A stretch of DNA of 64,000 nucleotides from Incurvaria masculella (GCA_946894095.1 OX335656.1:9951001-10015000), one strand, 5' to 3'; shown: positions 50,201-60,735, counted from the stretch's first letter. Translations and numbers: made by a program. Notes: generated by a model from the letters alone, not told the origin.

Positions 50201-53200
50201 TCATAGGTCTGTATCACTGATCGTGGTCTGAACGCTGCTAGTTTAGGTGTCACAATTGCTTGGCCGGTTCGCAGCTACGCGGGCCTGCACTGCGTGGTCA
50301 TCAAAGGCTACAGCAAGTCGGCGGGATACCAGCCGGGCGTGCGCTTCGAGGACAACCGCTTCCGCAACTCGTGGAACGCCGTGTACGTGGCGGGCGCGTG
50401 GCGCTTCGTGCAGTGCAACTGGGGTGCGCGGCACCTCGTCAACGCGAAGGATGCGCCCAAGCCGGGCAATCGCGGCAAGAGCGACAGTCTCAGGTGAGGC
50501 GGAAGGACCACCGACATTGTCAACATTGGGGTCTCAATTGAGTAAGATGTCTATAACGCTCACTCGTGGAAAGCCGTGTACGTGGCGGGCGCGTGGCGCT
50601 TCGTGCAGTGCAACTGGGGCGCGCGGCACCTCGTCAACGCGAAGGATGCGCCCAAGCCGGGCAATCGCGGCAAGAGCGACAGTCTCAGGTGAGGCGGAAG
50701 GACCACCGACATTGTCAACATTGGGGTCCCAATTGAGTTAGATGTCTATAACGCTCACTCGTGGAAAGCCGTGTACGTGGCGGGCGCGTGGCGCTTCGTG
50801 CAGTGCAACTGGGGCGCGCGGCACCTCGTCAACGCGAAGGATGCGCCCAAGCCGGGCAATCGCGGCAAGAGCGACAGTCTCAGGTGAGGCGGAAGGACCA
50901 CCGACATTGTCAACATTGGGGTCTCAATTGAGTTAGATGTCTATAACGCTCACTCGTGGAAAGCCGTGTACGTGGCGGGCGCGTGGCGCTTCGTGCAGTG
51001 CAACTGGGGCGCGCGGCACCTCGTCAACGCGAAGGATACGTCCAAGCCGGGAAATCGCGGCAAGAGCGACAGTCTCAGGTGAGGCGGAAGGACCACCGAC
51101 ATTGTCAACATTGGGGTCTCAATTGAGTTAGATGTCTATAACGCTCACTCGTGGAAAGCCGTGTACGTGGCGGGCGCGTGGCGCTTCGTGCAGTGCAACT
51201 GGGGCGCGCGGCACCTCGTCAACGCGAAGGATGCGCCCAAGCCGGGAAATCGCGGCAAGAGCGACAGTGTCAGGTGAGGCGGAAGGACCCCCGACATTGT
51301 CAACATTGGGGTCTCAATGGAGGTATATGTCTAGAACACTTACTGCGGCAAGAACGACAGTCTCAGGTAAGGCGTGAAGGACCATGGACAGCGACAACAT
51401 TTGGCGCTCAATTGGTGTAGATGAATCATCCAAGACTCCCATACAGTCGAAGGTCATAAGATTTTCGATTGTTTCCGGTGGCAGCGGAAATTATGCCAGC
51501 CGACCAGGTTGGTTCTTCACATTACATTTGAAGGTTGTACTTTGGAGAACTATACCTCGCAATTTACTAGATAAAGGATCTCCCTACTGGATCGATTGTA
51601 TCTGCATTCCCTTTCTGCACCGCGTTAAGTAATGGTAGAACGGTAACGGCGGACAAGAATTATGCAGCTGACTTCATGGTTTTATTAAATTGCTCCATCC
51701 CCTGACCGACGATCGCTTTGTCTCTGCAGATACGAGTATGACGACCACTACTTCCTGACGGACCCGCGCGAGTTCATCTACGAGTTCTACCCACTGCAGC
51801 CGGATTGGCAGCTGCTGAAGACGCCCATCACGCTGCAGGACTTCGAGGAGCTGCCGTTCGTGCGGTCGCTCTTCTTCCGCTACGGGCTCTACTTCAGCGA
51901 TCCCAACACCAAGGCGGTCATGTACACCGACTCAACCGGTAAACTGACGTTTAACAAATACCTATGTGAAGTGATGGTTTCATTTGTGTGTCTCCTTCTA
52001 CTAATAAGTACCTATGCTTGTTTCATTACAAATAAGGCAATTAGAGTTTCCTGACATTATTATTATTATTATTGATAGTATAAACTAGCAGCTTTAACCT
52101 GATGCATGTACTTTAAATATTGATATTTTGAGTGCACTTTTACTAATATTATTGTGTTTTTAGTTAAGTTTAATACTATGGTAATAAGTTGTTTGTCTAA
52201 CTGGTTTTTAAAACCATTTACTGTGATAGCACTTCTTGAGGCAATTTATTCCAGGAGTCCACTATTCTGTTTGAAATAAAGTACTTCCTTGGGTTTGAAT
52301 TAAACCTGGTTTGATCAACCTTTAGCGAAAGGCCACGTAGTCCTGTTTTGTTCATTTTAATAAACTAACAGTTAAACAGTTAGCGATTTGAATATTTAGA
52401 AACATTTAGCGATTTGATATAATTAACTAGAGCTTACCACTTGATAGCTGAACTTTAGCTTTTTTATATAGGTACTATAGAACGCACGAAATATGGCACC
52501 ATGGCACCTTGAAACAGTTTCAATGGAGCCCATGAAAATTCAGCTATGTATGAGTGTTGTAACGAGGGTCTTTTTAACAACCCTTTTGAAGGACCCAGGG
52601 TCGTACTTTATTGGAAATATGAAAGTATGAAAGATCCTCAGTAGAAGACATCAATTAACAGCCACTTGTACGGCAGTGAATGGATCTGTTACTTGCCTGG
52701 GACGGTCGGTTCGGAGGTCAAATGAATGGGATTGCATTACGCAGCATTTTAGAACACTCATCATGAAAATATAGAGATGCTTATGGTTGTAAATTTGGTT
52801 GCAGGTGCGGCGACTATGCGTATAGCGATGCCGGCACACATGCAGAGCTCTCTTATCTTCCACTACAACCTTAAGTTCTACGACACCGAGGGCGATGGCT
52901 TCGACGGCGTCAGTCTCAAAAGATTCGTCATGCAGGTGATCTTGCTCGCTAATAAACTAGTACAGACGGCGTCAGTCTCAAAAGATTCGTCATGCAGGTG
53001 ATCTTGCTCGCTAATAAACTAGTACAAAAAGTAATTTTCTTAGCCCATACATCTTTAACAAAATTGACAAAACCATCGAACTAAGTAATCAACTCAAGGC
53101 AGGCAGGCAAAACCAGACAAAATGTTGGCTGCTTACTAAAAACTATGAATGCACTGAGAAACTACTTGAGTTGACTTTGAGATGGTAATATAATTCTACT

Positions 53201-55724
53201 TGCACTGACCTCGTAGTTTGCCGAAGCCAGCTCAATGAAGTGTGTGGATTGTTGCAGTCTGTGATCGGCAACATGGTGTCGTTCCGTGTGCACGCGCCCT
53301 GCTCCGGCGCCTTCCTGCTGGACATATTCGCCAACGCGGTGACGCCGCGCGAGTACCTCACCGGGGAACCTATGAAGTTCAAGAGTGTTTGCAAATTTAA
53401 GGTGCGGAACACTTTTTAGGAGGTCAAGAGAAAAAATCCGGCACCGAAATATTGGTGGTTGTAAAGCATAAAATACGATCACTGGGCTGTGACATCTGGA
53501 CTGGAAGCCAAGTCTGAGTCAATCAAAGATTTACTTTTCAGAAATTAGCCGTGACTCCGGAAATGGGATAATATGAAAATGATAATCAAAGTTAGATAAA
53601 TATTGTTAACGTAATTGTTAAATAAATGAGAATTTTTAAAATAAACTTAGTATTAAGTATAAAAAATTAATGAACACAAACATGATGATGTCTTGCAGAT
53701 ATGCTGCGCCGAGTTACAGACTGTGATGGTACCACTGCCGGACTGCGCGAGCGGCGAGTGGGGACCCACCAAGGCGACTCGCTTGTTCGGTCTTGTTCCC
53801 ATCACACATCAGGTTACATTTCATCTGTCGCACTATGACTTGTATCTGTAGGTATTCACTATGGATTGCTAGGATAATGTATAGTCATCCAAATTCCCGA
53901 ATCTGGTATAGGCCATCATTTCGAAACAATGTACTGTTGTGCCAACAATTGTGCCTAAATACAACTCTGTATGTATTGAGAATATATTATTTTAAGTAAT
54001 CATAGAACATGTAAAATTGAGTTGATGAAAGAGTGGGTCACGTCTTTGAACCAGGAGCACTCCTCTAGTCTAATGTATTGAGAACTCCTATAAAGCTTTT
54101 TAGGAAAGGTGTCACAAACAGCGAAGACAAGAAGCCGGGCTGAACAACAATAATACACAGAGCTAAAAAACAACGTTCCCAGAGCTATATATTACACACA
54201 CTAGTCTCAGAGCTGAATGAAATTTCCCTAACTGGAAACGATATTCCCAGAAATCAAAAACCATAACCCCAGAGCAGAAAAAATAATTTCCCAGCAAACC
54301 TTGTGCCGCGTATAGTGCCGTAGCTAGTGTGCATTTCATGGGGAAGCTAATCGATCGAGTCAATTGATTAGAAGCACCTCACAAACTTCATGAAGTTTGT
54401 GAGGTGCTTCCACCAGGTGGAACCAGTATGTCACCAAGTTCATGAACCAGTCCGTCACCGAGCTTGTGTCGTGCGAGTACAGGAGGCGCTGGTGTTCGCT
54501 GGACGCGAGCTGGAGCTGCAGTTCCGCATGTCACGGCAGCTGGCCGACTTCATGGCGACCCTGCACAAGAACGGCGTCGAGGAGAAGCGCCTCTCGAAGT
54601 TCGTGAGCCAGTCCGTGACCGACGACATCGTTACATTCTACATCACTTTCCCAGAAGAAGGTACTAGCACTATCTATTAATGAGGTTAAAAAAATAGTAT
54701 ACAATTTCTAAATGCTATTACATCAAATCGAAAAATTGCCTAATTGTTAATTTTATTAAATAGAAGAGGCAACCAACTTTCTGAAAAACTTGTAGGTGCT
54801 TCTAAAATTAACAACAAATATTTGTGTTGTTAGATTTGCTCGATATGAGAAGAAATCTAACAACACCAGTATTTTCTTTACACCACTTCAACGAGCAGGC
54901 AAAACTTGTCAAATGAAAAAAAAGTTAGTTGCATTCCTGCTACTCGTAGTGCAGTGTTGGCTGAACCAAAACTTAAGGTCGGCCCGTAAGCACCTGAAAA
55001 TTTCGCCTCCCATACAAACGTAGTTTACTAATCATTTGAAAACCAATGTTCCAACTTACTTGATATTTGGTATCTAATATTAGGCTACAAATATCTGTGT
55101 CTGCATGCCTTTGTTTTTTCGGTAAATGAATTCTGGGTCAAACCATAGAGAAAACAAAATTCGTATGAAGATTTTCTTTTTGCTTTCATTTCATTCGGTT
55201 TGGATTTTTCAAAAAAACTAAAGCATGCAGACACAGATATTTGTTACCTGATATTAGATATTAAATATCAATTTAATTGGAATAGCGGTTTCCAAATTAT
55301 TAGTAAACTACGTTTGTATGGGGAGCATAGCTTACGGGCCGTTCTTAAGTGACATTTATCAAAGCGATCGATTGTACCGTTAAAAATAGATGAAACTATA
55401 TGGTACACGAACTAAAATGGTTTTTCTCCTGGCACATGGGATGTGGTGGCAGGATGTCCTGCCATGGACAAAAAACGGTCCCATAGGCTTGGCAGGATCC
55501 TACCATGGGCTAACAAGCAGTTAAGTAGATTTAGTGCTGTCCTTTCCAAAATATAAAGGCAAATTCTGCTTGATCTGTCCCCAGGCCAGTACGGACTCGA
55601 CATCTACACCCGCGAACGCAGCGGCCCCACGGCGATACACCATCAGAACGGCTCAGCGGAAAAGGAGAAACATCTGCTAACACACTGCTGCAAGTACCTC
55701 ATCAATAGCAGCAAACGGAACTAG
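47099..55724 (+). CDS. hil: Hillarin (KY/W180 transglutaminase-like protein), main cluster of 11 exons
   Basis: Exons: 47099-47215, 47680-47879, 48396-48624, 49297-49523, 50275-50493, 51730-51938, 52805-52935, 53258-53401, 53699-53812, 54483-54660, 55585-55724 (stop TAG 55722-55724). All introns are GT-AG and all phases agree; with 9908-10137 they encode 711 residues. Domain order is linker, highly charged coiled coil (exons 2-3), Pro-rich linker, transglutaminase-like/W180 core (exons 5-6), then the long conserved C-terminal region of the KY family. Known of the family: Drosophila Hillarin is a LIM plus W180 protein linked to the septin Pnut and cytokinesis, and vertebrate KY is a muscle Z-disc protein. 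Seen here: the core reads GTESYHVLF, NSWNAVYV and FVQCNWGA, so the Cys-His-Asp triad is absent. I infer a cytoskeletal scaffold rather than an enzyme. Several exons have partial copies in the adjoining introns. Confidence 0.92.
47460..47635 (+). repeat. Dispersed LINE/SINE 3'-end repeat, copy 2
   Basis: Reverse-complement match to 8095-8270. It ends in an acaat pentamer tail at about 47614-47630, directly before the hillarin exon at 47680 (45 bp away). Confidence 0.6.
47680..47879 (+). CDS. hil: hillarin exon: coiled-coil part 2
   Basis: The exon begins DEWERELERLTSRFQQEMQ and ends with KKKESLTRKMLEHER, a signature stretch of the family. It enters in phase 0 and leaves after two bases of an Arg codon completed at 48396. 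The acceptor is cttgtgcag and the donor GTGAAA. Confidence 0.9.
47905..48075 (-). repeat. Degenerate SINE copy (family A)
   Basis: On the plus strand it reads aactaggtgccttccttata, cttcgaccatcttttat and ggaaaggggcctacagtgtt, matching the reversed body seen at 63.8 kb. Intronic. Confidence 0.45.
48396..48624 (+). CDS. hil: hillarin exon: Pro/Ala-rich linker leading to the W180 core
   Basis: The exon reads AATAALVEKQSYEMMELIQE, then a Pro/Ala-rich stretch, then SKFQIYSDPVEFSEVDKIAI, all conserved with fly Hillarin. One base completes the Arg codon from 47879; it leaves in phase 0. The acceptor is gcgtgcgcag and the donor GTGAGT. Confidence 0.9.
49297..49523 (+). CDS. hil: hillarin exon: transglutaminase-like core, N-terminal half
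   Basis: The exon starts VAQEDQKTFTDLVRQLVGRC and includes ARTIFRWITVKN and KHGTESYHVLFKRLC. In catalytic transglutaminase-like proteins a Cys lies near the start of the helix that here reads TESYHVLF; Ser or Glu occupies that place. Phase 0 in, two bases out (AG of a Ser codon completed at 50275). Confidence 0.92.
50275..50493 (+). CDS. hil: hillarin exon: transglutaminase-like core, C-terminal half (template of the 195-bp array)
   Basis: The exon reads YAGLHCVVIKGYSKSAGYQP, then NSWNAVYVAGAWRFVQCNWG, and ends GKSDSLR. The usual catalytic His and Asp positions are Asn/Ser and Gln/Cys. The donor is CAG|GTGAGG at 50494. The part from about 50362 onward, including the donor and some intron, is repeated downstream in the intron. 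Two bases (AG) of the final Arg codon are completed at 51730. Confidence 0.92.
50494..51420 (+). repeat. 195-bp tandem array of a hillarin exon end plus its splice donor
   Basis: The segment from near ctcgtggaacgcc of the exon (about 50366), through the donor CAG|GTGAGG and about 55 intron bases, is repeated. The motif atgtctataacgctcactcg starts at 50547, 50742, 50937 and 51132, exactly 195 bases apart; a fifth, shortened copy starts at 51327. Copies differ at only a few bases. Each keeps a GTGAGG (the last GTAAGG) donor, but none has a convincing acceptor. Since 195 is a multiple of three, each unit read through in the exon frame hits the same TGA at its donor. Confidence 0.92.
51730..51938 (+). 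CDS. hil: hillarin exon: post-core conserved region
   Basis: The exon reads YEYDDHYFLTDPREFIYEFY, LPFVRSLFFRYGLYFSDPN and ends with TDSTG. The acceptor is ctctgcag and the donor GTAAAC. It leaves with one base of a Gly codon completed at 52805. Confidence 0.92.
52049..52345 (-). pseudogene. CR1-like LINE 3' end remnant in hillarin intron
   Basis: The minus strand reads GLRGLSLKVDQTRFNSNPRK, YFISNRIVDSWNKLPQEVL, the last conserved block of CR1-type RTs, then a frame change and an AT-rich tail ending in (AAT)n at 52049-52070. Confidence 0.65.
52805..52935 (+). CDS. hil: hillarin exon: AATMRIAMPAHMQSSLIFHY segment
   Basis: The exon continues the KY-family C-terminal region to DGVSLKRFVMQ. The acceptor is ggttgcag and the donor GTGATC. 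Its last 33 bases plus the donor and intron start occur again once, 62 bp downstream. Confidence 0.9.
52903..53026 (+). repeat. 62-bp tandem duplication across a hillarin splice donor
   Basis: The 62 bases from 52903 (gacggcgtcagtctcaaaag ...), holding the exon's last 33 bases and 29 intron bases, are repeated from 52965 without visible change. The second copy carries a second identical donor at 52998. Confidence 0.92.
53258..53401 (+). CDS. hil: hillarin exon: SVIGNMVSFRVHAPCSGAFL segment
   Basis: The exon has 48 codons, phase 0 at both ends, from SVIGNMVSFRV to FKSVCKFK. The acceptor is attgttgcag and the donor GTGCGG. Confidence 0.92.
53699..53812 (+). CDS. hil: hillarin exon: ICCAELQTVMVPLPDCASGE segment
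   Basis: The exon has 38 codons, phase 0 at both ends, ending with TRLFGLVPITHQ. The acceptor is gtcttgcag and the donor GTTACA. Confidence 0.92.
54371..54410. repeat. Perfect 40-bp palindrome
   Basis: gaagcacctcacaaacttca is followed immediately by its exact reverse complement, with no spacer. It lies 73 bp before the acceptor of the 54483 exon. Confidence 0.92.
54430..54468 (+). repeat. Decayed copy of part of the 54483-54660 exon
   Basis: caccaagttcatgaaccagt followed by ccgtcaccgag resembles aagttcgtgagccagtccgt followed by gaccgac in the exon at about 54598, 162 bp downstream. It lies between the palindrome and the exon's acceptor. Confidence 0.55.
54483..54660 (+). CDS. hil: hillarin exon: EALVFAGRELELQFRMSRQL segment
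   Basis: The exon runs to TDDIVTFYITFPEEG and leaves with one base of a Gly codon. The acceptor is tgcgagtacag, with an unusually poor pyrimidine tract; the upstream flank is occupied by a decayed copy of this exon's own sequence and a perfect palindrome. Confidence 0.88.
54977..55344. mobile_element. TTAA-flanked MITE, copy 1 (in hillarin intron)
   Basis: TTAA at 54973-54976 and 55345-55348. Ends ggtcggcccgtaagc and gcttacgggccgttc are inverted. Long inner inverted arms follow (catacaaacgtagtttacta; aaatatctgtgtctgcatgc and reverse complements). 368 bp, no coding capacity. Confidence 0.8.
55585..55724 (+). CDS. hil: hillarin last coding exon
   Basis: The exon reads GQYGLDIYTRERSGPTA and ends with LLTHCCKYLINSSKRN followed by TAG at 55722. 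The acceptor is tgtccccag. A plausible polyadenylation signal, AATAAA, lies near 56293. Confidence 0.9.
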
Positions 55725-57260
55725 AACCCAAACGCTTTTAAAACACATCCACTACGAGTCATATTTAGGCACAGCTCATGTTTAATCAGCCTTTAACTTA
55801 AGTATCGCGTTAAACATATAACTTGTATCCGACGTACTAGTACAGACAAATACTCATTGGATTGTTGAGGATCTTATAAATTGTAAAACTAAAGTTTACT
55901 TACATATATTGTTATGTTTACACCATTGCTGCAATTCAAAATTTCACGAACCAATGGTTTAGGTTCATTAGTTTTCGGTTGACAAACAGGACTGTAGAAC
56001 ATAAATAACTCCAAGGAACCAGAAAGTAATCCTGACGACGCCTCCGTCATGAGGCGAAATATTTAAAGCACTGTGAAATCATAGTATTGAAGAAGAAAAA
56101 TAGTTGACTTCGTTCTAGATGGTTTGTTGACTTGAGTTGGTTGTTATTCATGCTGCAAAGAGTGCCACAATTTTATGCGGTACGCTAGAGGTAGTGTTGC
56201 TTTAAATGATGGTGCGAGTTGAGTGAGCATACGTTATGAGAAGTTTAGTTAGCTAGACAGAAATTTTGTGTGTAGTATAAGTATGTACTTAGGAATAAAC
56301 AGGATAATTCAATAACCACCAAACTGCCCATGTAATATGGTTGTTTAAATTTTTAATTCCACCATTATGTTATAATGCAGGGACAGCTTTTGGAGTCGCA
56401 GCTACTTTGATGATGTGTAAATTTTTATATTGTATTCTTTATAAAAAAAATATGAATATACCGTAGAGCTTCGATGTCATGTAGATACAGGTTATTTTTA
56501 GGTGAAAAAGATGTATATTTTATTTCTCGGTAGGATAATACAAATGTTTTTAAATCGATTTTAGAACATATTTTAAGACAATTGAATTCATTTATATGAA
56601 AAAAATCTAACAATCCACAACACCAGACCTGATGATGTTATTTGGGGAAGGCAGCTGAAGCTTTACAGATCAGATTTGCCATCATAGCTAGCCCCTCTAA
56701 AATCGTTGTAAAATCGACATGTTTTAGGTTTATTTGCATGTCAAATTGATAAAAATACAGCAGAGTTAAAATTATTTCTTTTTAAAGCTTCTTTTGTAAT
56801 GCTTCTCTTCTATTATTTAGCTACTTTTATTTAATTACAAAACTAACTACCGACATTTTTATGAAACCGAGGGATGCATTTAGAAAAAAAAATTTTTTTT
56901 TACACATTGCAATTGTTTCTCATGCCAAATAAATATTTATACAAAAATGTGGAAGATTGCACTAAGAAACACATTAAATTTTAACAAAAAATATTCCATA
57001 TAAATCTATGTTATTAGTTCTCGGGGCAAGCTGTGCTGGTGCTACTTTAAACATTTCCACTGCACCATCGTGGTAAGATTTCCATTTATTAATGTTCATA
57101 GTATAACCATTGATTAGTTATGGTTTCGCCCATAGCCTTCTCTATGACCGTACAACATCATATTTATGGTTGCTAGTTTTCTTTGTTTTTTTTTAAATTG
57201 GTAGGCAAAGGTTCTTAGCAAATAGCCGAATTTTTTGGTGACTACCTACATCAAATCAAT
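55725..57260. other. hillarin 3' UTR and intergenic sequence
   Basis: The 3' UTR of hillarin probably reaches an AATAAA near 56293. Beyond that nothing was recognised. Confidence 0.35.
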
Positions 57261-57264
57261 TTAA

Positions 57265-57583
57265 GGTCGGCCCGTAAGCACCTGAAAATTTCGCCTTCCA
57301 TACAAACGTAGTTTACTAATCATTTGAAAACCAATGTTCCAACTTACTTGATATTTGGTATCTAATATTAGGCTACAAATATCTGTGTCTGCATGCCTTT
57401 GTTTTTTCGGTAAATGTATTCTGGGTCAAACCATAGAGAAAACAAAATTCGTATGAGGATTTTCTTTTTGCTTTCATTTCATTCGGTTTGGATTTTTCAA
57501 AAAAACGAGCATGCAGACACAGATATTTGTTACCTGATATTAGATACCAAATATCAAGTAAGTTACGGGCTTACGGGCCGACC
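57265..57583. mobile_element. TTAA-flanked MITE, copy 2
   Basis: TTAA at 57261-57264 and 57584-57587; ends ggtcggcccgtaag and cttacgggccgacc are perfectly inverted. Nearly identical to the copy at 54977 over most of its length, with a deletion in the right inner arm. Confidence 0.85.
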
Positions 57584-57587
57584 TTAA

Positions 57588-60533
57588 TGGGTAGTGTTTT
57601 AAACTATGCAATTTAATAAACTGTAACATTTACCTAAAAAAATATTCCACTTTCCTTTCGACAAATAAAACTTCAGGGTCATGGCTTATAACTTCAGAAG
57701 GCTGTAGCTTCATCCCATAATTAATCGATAATAGATCATAATTTATCAAAAGGTACGTTAATACATTTTGTAATTGATAATTATATTGACGATTCAGGAG
57801 TAAAAAGAATTAAGAACATGAAATAAGATTCTATTAAACGCAACATAACCAATTGTACCTTAGACCAACATTCTTATTAAATTAGACAACTTAGTATATG
57901 TTTTAAATATTAGAAAATAATTACAATTATATTTCATTCATAGCCGTGTGCTCCGTGGCAATAAGAAAACATAATTTATTTTTAACATATATTTGTATTA
58001 ATATTTTACGACAAAATGTTTTCTATATTGTAAAAATTTTATTAAAAAAATATATTTTATGTTATTTTTTCTAGATGTTTTTGTTTCTTTTCCTAAAGAT
58101 AGACGACAGTCAGAACAGGACATATGCAAATGATGTAATACAAAATTTCTTATATTTCCAACCACAGTCATTTCCAAAATCGTGAAGTATTTCCATCACG
58201 TCCCATGTCCTTCATCAACCTAAATTGCATTACATCATTTGCGTTTTACCCCTAACTGCTAACTGCCAAAGTCATTGACACATCTTATTCAACTCTTGTG
58301 ACCTAGACAAAAAGGTTTATATACAAAATAACATTTTATATAAGTAAGTAATAAATAAATTCTTTTAAAAAGGTTTTATTTATTCACTTCCACAATATAT
58401 GATACCGGCAACTATTTCACAAAAATGTGTGCATTGATAAAGTTGTTGTTCTTTACTATTAAATCAACATGATGTTGTGCATTAATTACCTTACGGGTCA
58501 TTATACTGCGTTAGGGAAAAGTCTTCATAGCAATGTCGTAAATCGTGCCTTTGAGTAGCGTGCATGTGTCATACATAATGGACATAACTGAAAAAAAATT
58601 ACTTCATTGGGGATCGAACAAACAATCCCCAGACACCCATCGAACCACTACACACAACTGAGCTAATTGCTAATCACACTTTGGGGGCATATACAATTTT
58701 GAAAATGGTCTAAATCTTATGAATATGTATTTATATAATAACAATGCCTAGGACATAGAGTCACTATAAAATAGTAAATCACGCAATCAATGTTATAAAT
58801 TTTATACCAATATGGCAAAAGTGGACGGTTTAAAAATATATGCTATGATTAAAATATAATTGGAATTATGTTCAAAATGAACACAAAACCCATATTACTA
58901 CGATACTAAATGCATTACGGTTCTCTTTACTACTAAATATTCCAACGAGATTCTATAGTAATGTAATGTGACATGCAAACACTTTGATACATTATTTTGA
59001 GTTTCAGCGACATCTACGTTTCAAGCATTGTAATCAGATTTTGAAAATATGTCGCTGAAACACAAATTAATGAGATAATGGTAATGTCGTATCCATTAAA
59101 TACATAAAATTATCAATTTATGTAAGAATCAATGGAACTATCTATAGCTATCATAGCATCACTATGATAGCTATCATAGCGTCTATCTATCATAGCATCA
59201 TAGCATCGTCGTCGAAATGCAGATTCGTTAACAGTTACAAAACTTGCTCCAAAAATGAGATAGGAAATCAGAAGTTTAAAATATCAATTCACATTTTCAT
59301 TGATTGGTCATTCAAAGTTAAGGCGAGAGCAGCACGAGCCTTGAAAATCCAAAAATAATATAAACATCGCTGCAAGGTTACTTCATATTCTATCGTTTTA
59401 AGTTTGGAATGACAAATAGAATACTTACTCAAATAAGTACAGAAGATTAATTAAGATCGTAGGTACAAAATCCACCAGAGGCGAGTGAGTAGATCCTTTC
59501 GCAGCAATATAAGCTTTTGTCTGACCGCATTAAGTACAATTTTACATACCCTTGCTGTTTGTTAAACCCCCTGACGAGGATTGTAATAACTAACCATCTA
59601 TGCTAACGATGCATTCACATTTGCATATTTTTGAGCATTCTGACAGTGCTGTCATTTTCATTCAATAAATAGAAGTTGGCACAAAAAGCTTAAGTAGATT
59701 CGAAGCACTGGCTAGTTCTTCAACTAGATGTCGCAATTACCATCTTCGTATCGTATTAGAAGTTGTAAAATAAGAATTGTAGTGAATGAATCAACAAAAT
59801 TTTATGAATTTAAATCTCCAGATTCCCAACAACTCTATGAAATCCCACTAATATTATGAATAGTTGGTTTGTCCTTCTTTGACACAGCAACAGATCAACT
59901 TAATTTTTTGCATAGCGATTAGTTTATGTGTTAGAGAGTGACACACGGTAATTTTTATTCCGGAACAGGTTATTTTTCGATATTGGCCTGAGCGGAGCCG
60001 GGTACCGCTGCTAGTATTTATAATATCCAAAATATTTCTCAACACCAAACGCACAGTAAAAATATATGAAAAGCGAATTATTTTAACTGTGCAGTTGTTA
60101 TTAAACAGTTAATATAATAATTGTCTAGACATGCAGGAAACGTAAAATTCTCTCATAAAAAAGTAGATTAGTAGATAATGGAGCCATCTAGGGCCTCCGT
60201 TGAAAAACTAGTAATTTCGAATGAACATATGAATGTAAGCATGCCTACAAGCAAACAGTCCTGACAAAGCAGATTTCGGATTTTAACAGTTACACGTTAC
60301 AACTAGAATTTTGTTTACTCGTTCCGGGACAGTGTCAATAGCCTGTCTATTGATGTTGTGTTCCTCATCATATTATACGCTATATATGCTGTGATACGCC
60401 AACATCTTTCGACGTGACTGCCAAGTATTACACACACACCCGCCCTGTGATGTTATGTAGCAAGACAGTGAGCACTTGCATGGTCCGAGTTACTTTGTGT
60501 GCGTATATAACTTTACCATGCGACACTTCGCAA
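57588..60533. other. No gene seen; several small hairpins
   Basis: Inverted pairs: gcaaatgatgtaat at about 58128 and 58233 (a small foldback of about 120 bp); gtttcagcgacat at about 59013 with its reverse complement at 59053; and ctatcatag repeats at 59145-59205 in both orientations. No coding gene was recognised. Confidence 0.35.
58605..58685 (-). repeat. tRNA-derived SINE head (family B), second copy
   Basis: On the minus strand ttagctcagttgtgtgtagt (A box) and tgttcgatcccc (B-box-like) are spaced as in a tRNA gene. Stems are imperfect. Shares internal blocks with 40168-40258. Confidence 0.45.
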
Positions 60534-60541
60534 CTCAAATA

Positions 60542-60735
60542 CAGGGTTTCTTAACCGGCAGCCTGTGGCATGAGTGCTGAGATGGAGTGGTTGATATGAT
60601 AACATAAATTCAGCGCATTATAAATTATAAAAACTTAAGTACATTTCTCTTTCTGTGGTTATAAATATTAAGTATTTTTTTCAAAATGCCTAGTTTTCCT
60701 TCCCTACTAAACTACAAAAAAGTTAAGAAACCCTG
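60542..60735. mobile_element. hAT-like MITE, 194 bp, with 8-bp target duplication
   Basis: Ends cagggtttcttaac and gttaagaaaccctg are perfectly inverted. The flanks are ctcaaata (60534-60541) and gtcaaata (60736-60743), a 7-of-8 match. The inner left end (ttaaccggcagcctgtggca) resembles the left end of the 7904 element. Confidence 0.8.

Noticed and set aside
50742..51377. Repeated 64-codon frames as small genes
   Set aside because: They are the wrong frame of the duplicated hillarin exon; the repeated length follows from the 195-bp unit.
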